DNA from: Acanthochlamys bracteata
Lineage: Eukaryota > Streptophyta > Magnoliopsida > Pandanales > Velloziaceae
Assembly (NCBI GenBank): GCA_019914995.1
Contig: CM034136.1
Location: 6,339,270-6,403,269, forward strand
Direction of reading: 5' to 3'
Length of the DNA: 64,000 bases
Translations under genes and position numbers: made by a program
Shown: positions 56,501 to 64,000 of the stretch, piece by piece
Position numbering within the stretch: position 1 is the first letter of the stretch
How the letters are laid out: the number at the start of each line of letters is the position of its first letter
The notes under the pieces: generated by a model
Told to the model about the DNA's origin: nothing
Seen by the model: only the letters and a program-made list of their open reading frames with translations
The model's database searches: none

Positions 56501-59500
56501 ATTCATTTAGAAAGTAAATTTAAACTGCACTGACTTTCATAATTCATTTTCTCCACATAGGCATGCGTTTGGCTTGGATGAGTCGTTTCTGTCCCTGCTA
56601 AAGCCAAAGAAACTTGTCAGTTATAGCCTGAGCTTGAGTTGATCTGTCCATTTACTCTTCCTATGATACATTGGCCTTTTGTGGAAGAGTGAACCCTAAA
56701 TTTGATTTTCTGGGAGTACTTTATGAACTTTTCAACATCCTACACCTTTTATTCTTCTATTGCAAGTATTGGTTACTTGTGGAGTCTACCTTTTTGGTGG
56801 AGGCTGAACTTTTCGGTTTCCCTTCTGCCTTTGTTAGTGATAGTATTTTCACAAACAACATTTTCCTTTTTGTGTATAGGCTTTGGACAAATGCAGAGAA
56901 ACCCCTCCATCAGACTGGCCTCCTGCTGCCTATGCTCTTGTTGGCCGTGAGGATTTAGCAATGACTTGCTTGGGGGAGTCCAGCATTATCAACAATAGTG
57001 CATCCGATAGCTGTGTGAATTTGATATCAATATCTGTTCCTTACATGCTTCATTTACAGCCTGTAACAGTTCCCTCCTCGGTTCACGACATTGCTGGATA
57101 TGAACAAATGAAATCTGAGGAGGGAGACAGTGGATGCAGGTCCAAGGAAGATGGCATGGAGCATATTTTCAACTCTAGCATGCAACTGCGTTATGGTCGT
57201 GATTTGCGGATGATGGAGGTTTGTTCATAACATGTTTATTAGCAATATAGATCAGGCGATCGTAATCCTATATTTTTGTCTTAGATTGCTGAACATCTCT
57301 ACTCTATTGCTTAGTATGTATGTGCATGTGTGCTCGATATGCGCCCTATAGGGTGTCTTATCATATGACTGCACAGATCAATTCTATTCTGGTCACAGCA
57401 AGCACTTCTGCGCATCCTGATAATGAATATCTTTTGTTGACTAGAAAGTTCGCATGCATTCATCACATGAGCAGTTTTGATGGCATTCCCTGTGGGCTGA
57501 TTATGTGTGCCTATGCATGGGATTGTCCATCCTTACGCTACCATGCATCCATCTCTTCATCATGGCCCACCTGGATTTGGTTTCTTGGGTCGCATTCAGG
57601 AGAGAGGGATTGCTGTTACTCTCTTTTTAGCTCCTAATTTTGGTTTTTCTCTTAGCCAAGATGTACATGATTCTATCTAGCTTTACCTTTGCAAAATGTG
57701 GTCTCTCTTCTGGTTGTTAAGCAAACTGGAGAATGGTTCCCTTTGTTTCCAAACCAGTGTGGGAGATTGATTCGTGTGGAGGAAGTCATTATTTACTGCA
57801 TTTTATGCATAATGTCTCATCTGGTGTTCAGGCTCTTGCTAGGTTGGTAATTTTACAAGAGCTGATTCATTTTAGAAAAAGATATAGCAGAAAAGGGAAA
57901 TTGGCTATTGCATACCTGATAAAACTAAATTTCATATTTTAATATTCGATCCTTATATTTTCAGCTCAGGTTAACATTGTTTCCAATGTAGTGTGTAAGC
58001 TGTGTTTAGCTACTTATAATTCGTAATTGATTTGTTGCATTTTCTCGTGTTCTAGTAATTAAATGAACGCATTTTTTATAGGTTAGACGTCTTTTATGTT
58101 CCACAAGGCATGTGGCTATTCAAGTACCGGTTAATCCTAGTGCTTCTGACCAGGACCTCCAACAGGTATATCTTGATCTGTTAAATTCAATTTGTTTATG
58201 TGCCTCCAGCTATAAGTCTTTTCACATCGAATAAAAGTAGGCATTGAAAACTTAATTACTCTAGAATTTGCGCATGACGAAACTAAGTTCTTCCTTATTT
58301 TGAGAAAATTTCCCCTGCTCTTTTGTTGTATTGATTGTCACACACTTATAGAATTTTTTTTGTTTCTTAAATGTGTATACTTTTTTCTCAGATATGATAT
58401 AGTAGAAGCATTCTGGTTTATTCTTCTATTCTGTCTATGATGCAGCATCAACTTTGGAATCTAGCACAGCGAACTACAGCACTACCTTTTGGGCGTGGGG
58501 CATTTACCCTGTCAACAACTTACACTCTTCTGACTGAGGCATGAACCTTCTGCTGAATGCAAATTTACCAGTAAAAATTTACTTACTGTGCCTGTCTATG
58601 ACATCTGTTGTTCTTATGTGTGTTTCAACGTCTGTTGATCTTTTCATATTTGCTAATTAATTGTTTTGATGTTTCATGTAGGTCCTTCCTGTTCCAAAGC
58701 TTGTTTTAGCAGGGCGATTGCCATCCCAACAAAATGCAATAGTGCGTATTTAAATGTTACATTAAGTGGTCATTTGACTGCATGTTTCATCTCCATTTGC
58801 ATTTCCTTTTTAACTTTTCATTTTCCATGAAATCTTCTAGACTATTCTACTTTTTTTATAATTTGGAAGACATAAGTGAATTGTTACGTCATGGAATTAT
58901 TATATGCGTAAATTTTTTTTATTTTTTTGGCTACAAAGGCAAAGCTCATTTCCCAATACCTACCCACAAAAGCTCCTTATCTTTAAGAACTCTACTTTTT
59001 AAGCGATCCCAAGCGACCTCTAAATTTCGGGCCATCTTGAATATATTTATCCCTGTTGCTTAGATGTCTTTAGCGGACAGCAAGTAAGAGCAAGTTCGGA
59101 CTATCTTTCTTGCATTACCTTTTAGTTACTGTTGAATTGAGTTTTTCAAGACAGACCATCTTGACTGCCACCTCTGCAGACTTGATCTGACTTAATACCT
59201 ATTACCCGTTTAATATCCTTTAACCTTGAATGGCGGTGTTGAATTGTGTTTTTCAAGACAGACTATCATGACTGCCATCTCTGTAGACTTGATCATGACT
59301 TATCTTGTTGCTGCTGTAGGGAAGACTTTCTGAATTGGCCAAACAAAAGCTTTGGTCAATTCTTGTGAATTCCATAAGGAGTTCTGAATTGAGAATGTTT
59401 TGGTTTAGTCTTTCGAATTATTGACTTGTATACTTGTTCCTGCTAATAAATTCCAAAAGGAGTAACAATGTTTGTTATTATTCATTTGACCTATTTGCAA

Positions 59501-62500
59501 ATTTCGTTATTGATATTTATGTGGCAAGCACTTCATATTGCATGTTGTATTAAACATCATTGTTGAGATATTTGTAGACCATATTCCTTTTGCCTAATGA
59601 AAACCTTATATATGTGTTTTCTGCCAAATTGCCAGGTATCATTATGCATTTAGTTTTCACTTTTCTTTTTTTTCTTGGTAGTAGTGGTTGAGTTCCTGTA
59701 AAATAACCTTTTTTTAGGTTAATCTAGACCCTGGTGTACGAAGTATCTCTGAACTTGTATCTTGGCCTGAGTTCCACAATGGGGTTGCTACTGGATTGAA
59801 GCTGGCTCCCTTCCAGGTTCACACTGTTGTCTCCCTCAATCTTCACCATTTTCTCAAAGACCTCTGGTTTTTTTAGCTTCAAATGTCTTGCTTTTCTTTT
59901 ATCCGGCAGGGAAAAATGAAGATATGTTTTCTGGCTTTTCTTATAGGGCTGCTGATATTTGTTATATCCTTATGTAGGCCAAGATCTCAAGATCATGGAT
60001 ACACTATAATAGTCCTGAAGAGCCGAATCCAGCTCATGCAGGAACTCTTTTCGGGTTGGGATTGCATGAACATCTACGAGTTTTGACAGTTGCTGACACT
60101 TATAGATTCCTTAATCTGGTATACCTTCCTCAATTTCTTTATGATACAAAGAAGATCATAACGTTATACTCTGTAAGGCTCTCTTTAAGTACTTTGCTTC
60201 TCTTGAATGTATTGACTTGTGAACATATCTAGATGTGCTTGATTTTCAGCCCTTTCAAGCTTTTTAACTAAATCACAATACCAAATTTGAATCTGTTTTT
60301 CTTGTTCTGTATTTATGACTTTTAATTTCTCACTTAAACACCTCACTCGTGTCAGAGCTCTGAATCTTTGGATCAAATTGATATTTAATTCGCTCATGTC
60401 ATAGTCAAGAATGTAACTTGTATCTAGCTACAGAACAAGGACACCCTTCATTGTAGACTTGAAGATCTGAAAATAGAAGGAATATATATTCAACAGTTTG
60501 TTTTTCAAAATTGCCATTCATTTGACTGTCAATCCAAACCATAGGAAGCCAAAGCAGAGGGTTTGATAAAAGACGTCTCTTTATTTCAAGTTGACTTAAC
60601 AAAAGCATAACAACCTTAGTTCCTAAAAGTTATTGTATAAGATTGTACTATGCTGTACTGAATTTTATCGTTTTCTTGACAACAAGTAGCTTATACTAAT
60701 AAGAATGATTTAATTTAAGTGTTCAGAGTCAATATCATGCCTGAGCCAAAATTCAAGTTTCTCTATTCAGTCATAAAAAGAAGGATCTAACGTTGCAAAT
60801 GATGTGGCATTTCCGTGATTTATATCTCCACCTAAGTGGGATGGAAACTTATTGCTGTTCAAGAAAGCTATGCTTATAATTAGGAATATCTATTGCGAAA
60901 CTAGGAAAACGAGATCACAACTGTGGGATTATTGCTCGGTATGGCAGCATCTTATAGAGGAACAATGCACCCAATTGTTACAAAGGTAAAGCTTTACTTC
61001 TTGGTTATCATCTTTTGCTGCATAAATTTCTTTAGAATTCCCATTTCTAGATATGTATATCACTAACATTTATGAGTATATTTTTCCCTTAGATGCTTTA
61101 CATTCATGTTCCACCTAGTCATCAAGCTTCTTATCCAGAACTGGAGTTGCCAACACTACTGCAGGTGACTATTTTAGTTTTGACTTGTTTAATTCATTTG
61201 CTCGATCTACTATACATGTATTAGACACATATGTAGATACTTATGTGCATTGGACACATTTTTTGTACATTTCTTATGAATTCTACTTTGATAAACATAA
61301 ATAAGAAACTATTAGCATTTATTGCTATGAGATTATTGAAATGCAAAAGGTGATTCAATAAGTTGCAGATCGATATACATATAAGAGATTGTTATGCCTT
61401 CTAGAAATGACTGCAACCTAAAAAGAAAATCCAAGGGCTAAACATTTATCATACTACAGTTGCTAGTGTCTTCTTCTATGTTTGTGTATCTAAAAAGCTT
61501 TTTCTTTGACACCATCACACTGCAAATGGCTGTAAACTTAAAATTCTTGGAATTACTTACAAGTTTAAGCATGGATAACCTTATTTATTACTTTCAGACG
61601 GCAGCATTAATGGGCTTGGGTCTTCTTTATGAAGGATCAGCACATCCGTTGACTATGAAGACACTTCTGGTACCACTTATCTTCATGTTCTTTCTTACAT
61701 CCATTGACTATGAAGACACTTCTGGGAGTTGCTTTATGTTTTTTGAATGAAGTAGCTTCTGATATGATTTCTTCTGCTGCTTATCGTATAGCTTTTTGCT
61801 ATACATAAAATTTCTATTGCTATCTTAACCTTACATGTTACTCCTTCACCTTTCTACCTTGGTGTGTTAAAATTTGAAAATTTGTAATAGTACTTTGTTT
61901 ATGGGTGGCACATTTTCAATGTATATAGTTAACCTAGAAAATAATTAAAGCTAACTGTATATGCCTGTTAAGTTTAATTCTTTACGAGTGTGTGTATCTA
62001 GACTGGGGTGGAGTGATGTTACTCCAGCAATTACTATGATATTGCCCCAAGTTGGTAGAGCAGATGTATAGTGTTATTGTGGATAGATTTTATTCGTAAG
62101 TCAAATATTATTAAGGGACATAGGGTTTATTTTTGTAAATCTGTGTGCTCTTATTTTTCACAATCCCCTCCAGGGAATATTTTTTTGGTTAGTTTTTTGT
62201 AGAAAACTTTTCTCAACCTGTTATACTGCTGATAGTTCTCTTTGTATTTTGAACCATTATATTCTCATAGATTTATGTGATGCTAGTTCTCTGTCACAAA
62301 AGCAACCAAAGAATGTGGAAGAATAATACCTCATTTTCTTGTTCGCGCTTGGACTTGTATACAAACATTGTCTTACATCATAATGCAGAGTGAAATAGGT
62401 AGTAGAAGTGGTGGTGATAATGTACTTGAAAGAGAAGGCTATGCTGTTGCTGCAGGATCTGCATTGGGACTTGTTGCCTTAGGTACTCAGTCAATCATGC

Positions 62501-64000
62501 ACCAAAGTAGTTATAGAAGCTATTAATAATAACCTAACTAATGGAATTTTTCCATAAAAGGAAGAGGCCAGGATGCATTTGGTTTCATGGAAAATCTTGT
62601 GGAGCGACTATTTCAGTACATTGGAGGGAAATCTCCTTTTAATGTATGCTTTTCTTCTCTCATCAATATTTTCTCTTAAAAGATTTTGGACACTCTACTC
62701 TCAGTATGTTCATTTGTATAGTTTACTGAGTAAGTATTTTCTTTTTTCTTTTGTAAGGAGAGATTCCTCAGTGCTGTTCATAGAACAGATGATTCCAACC
62801 GTGGTCCTGTACAGGTTAAGTGTTGAATATCAACAAAATATCTTGATATATGTTTGCTGAATATTTGTGATTATATGTTTTCAGATGATGGACTCCGTAC
62901 AGGTCAATATCGATGTCACAGCACCTGGTGCTACAATTGCCCTTGCTCTAATATTCATGAAGGTTTGCACAGCTGTGTCATGGAAGTGTTTGAGTTTTAT
63001 ATGTCTGATGTCTTGGCTTTTATGTAAGTAGTTAATATTTGTCAATATTGTTATGGACCGTACTTGCCATCATTGTACTTTGCAGACAGAATCTGAAGTC
63101 ATTGCTTCAAAAATTTCCATTCCCACAACTCATTTTGACTTGCAGTATGTGAGGCCTGACTTTATCATGCTTCGCATTATTGCCAGAAATATTATACTTT
63201 GGAGCAGGTAATTCAATTATTTTTTATTAAAAACTTTATTTACTTCTTTGAATACTGTGGATATTGTTGCGTTTGCTTCATGATAGGGTGCGACCTTCTA
63301 AAGATTGGATAGACTCTCAGATAGCTGAGATAGTAAGTGTTGGAATTTCAAGATTTGGTGATGGCTCACTTGATGATGATGAGATGGACACTGAAGCCCT
63401 TATTCAGGCTTTCATCAATATTGTTACTGGATGTTGCATTTCTTTAGGTAGTCCATTTTGTTTGGTTGCTGATGTTGTTAGCTAAAAGTCATTGCATACC
63501 TGATTTATTGTGCTTAGTAGCTTCTGGTTGAGCCTGACTTGCTATCTTGAAGTTGTCTTTCTATTTGCAACCTACAACTTGGCTTTCTATTCACAAGTTT
63601 CTAATTAATGAATCTCTTAGCTGTATGGCTTTGTATTTTCAATTATTAGCAAAATTGTTTCAAGAAAGAACACAATAAAACTGGGTTTAGCTGGCTATTC
63701 ATGAAGATTTCATAGTGCCAAACCACTGCTTGTATTGTCTTGTTAATATTTCTGATCAGTTCAAATCTCTGCAGCATTGAAGTACGCAGGTACACGGAAT
63801 TCTGATGCCCAAGGGCTGCTTTACTATTATACAATGTACTTTCTGAATGAGGTATACAATCATTCTTTAAGATTTTGTTTGTGTTTCTTCTCAGACCAAT
63901 TAATTAAACGCCTTCTTGTCGATGCAGATAAAACACATTTCATCTGTAAATACAAATACTTTACCAAAGGGATTACTGCAATATGTTGATCGTGGCACTC
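50558..64000 (+). CDS. APC1: Anaphase-promoting complex subunit 1, partial
   Basis: APC1 is the large scaffold of the APC/C ubiquitin ligase that drives mitotic exit. Twenty-eight exons join in frame: 50558-50787, 50908-50971, 51057-51141, 51270-51541, 51674-51803, 51885-52039, 52155-52342, 52427-52496, 52940-53107, 53983-54473, 55400-55859, 56880-57218, 58082-58165, 58446-58538, 58682-58741, 59718-59816, 59978-60118, 60905-60985, 61093-61164, 61598-61669, 62389-62482, 62561-62643, 62758-62814, 62885-62962, 63086-63207, 63287-63447, 63775-63851, 63926 onward. The N-terminus reads VRHLAVLGEFKPFGLVAES; an N-terminal beta-propeller type region (GEVVSLPLPYSVVSIWSLPF) is followed by PC-repeat sequence (GLLLGMAASYRG, MGLGLLYEGSAHPLTM, GSALGLVALGRGQD). 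The intron after 58538 begins GC. The 3' end lies beyond the window. Confidence 0.95.

Noticed and set aside
59883-60086. Frame GKMKICFLAFLIGLL in the APC1 intron before exon 17, which starts like the GKM of other APC1 proteins
   Set aside because: The in-frame exon beginning at 59978 (AKISRSWIHYN) fits the family over its full length; the GKM match is only three residues and continues into an unrelated hydrophobic frame.

Overview
This window is nuclear DNA of a flowering plant, most likely a woody eudicot. The evidence is multi-exon genes with GT-AG introns, AT-rich intergenic DNA full of small transposons, a chlorophyll synthase gene with a plastid-type leader, a group 1 LEA (Em) seed-protein cluster, a FAR1-type Mutator-like transposase and a clade of MAPKKK and PP2C proteins typical of plants. 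The species cannot be fixed from the sequence alone. All identifications rest on recognition of protein families from the translated sequence; no search was run.

Layout. 1-1737: an internally deleted Ty1/copia retrotransposon running leftwards and leaving the window. 1740-5590: a decayed block with an importin-11 relic, an intact tRNA-Ser(UGA) and a SpoU-type RNA methyltransferase pseudogene with three frameshifts, followed by a MITE. 6599-10429 (-): EBP1 (PA2G4-like), 9 exons. 10700-13130: AT-rich repeats including an inverted-repeat element. 13527-14480 (-): single-exon MAPKKK17/18-type kinase whose C-terminal tail is knocked out of frame. 14700-19200: repeat-rich spacer. 19239-19640 (-): a relic of a mitochondrial succinate/fumarate carrier. 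20640-22677 (-): PP2C of the AP2C type with a MAPK-docking motif. 23999-24560: two Tourist-like MITEs. 25617-29080: an Em (group 1 LEA) cluster with one intact gene and three broken copies, one of them lacking the intron. 29657-33013 (-): chlorophyll synthase CHLG, 15 exons. 35163-41222: a 6.06-kb Mutator-like element with about 1.4-kb terminal inverted repeats and a FAR1/MULE transposase carrying two in-frame stops. 41631-48919 (+): AMP deaminase, 19 exons. 50558-64000 (+): the 5' part (28 exons) of APC1, the largest anaphase-promoting complex subunit, which runs off the right edge.

The genes do not form a pathway; this is an ordinary plant gene neighbourhood in which housekeeping genes (translation/growth control EBP1, purine salvage AMPD, cell cycle APC1, chlorophyll synthesis CHLG) sit between stress-signalling genes (MAPKKK, PP2C) and a seed desiccation-protein cluster. 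The most interesting structures are the long-TIR MULE inserted about 240 bp upstream of the AMPD TATA box, the decaying Em cluster with an intronless copy and a duplicated ACGT promoter module, the MAPKKK tail frameshift, a G-quadruplex-type tract in a CHLG intron, and two GC-AG introns (one in AMPD, one in APC1). I found no clear sign of a wholly new biological system.
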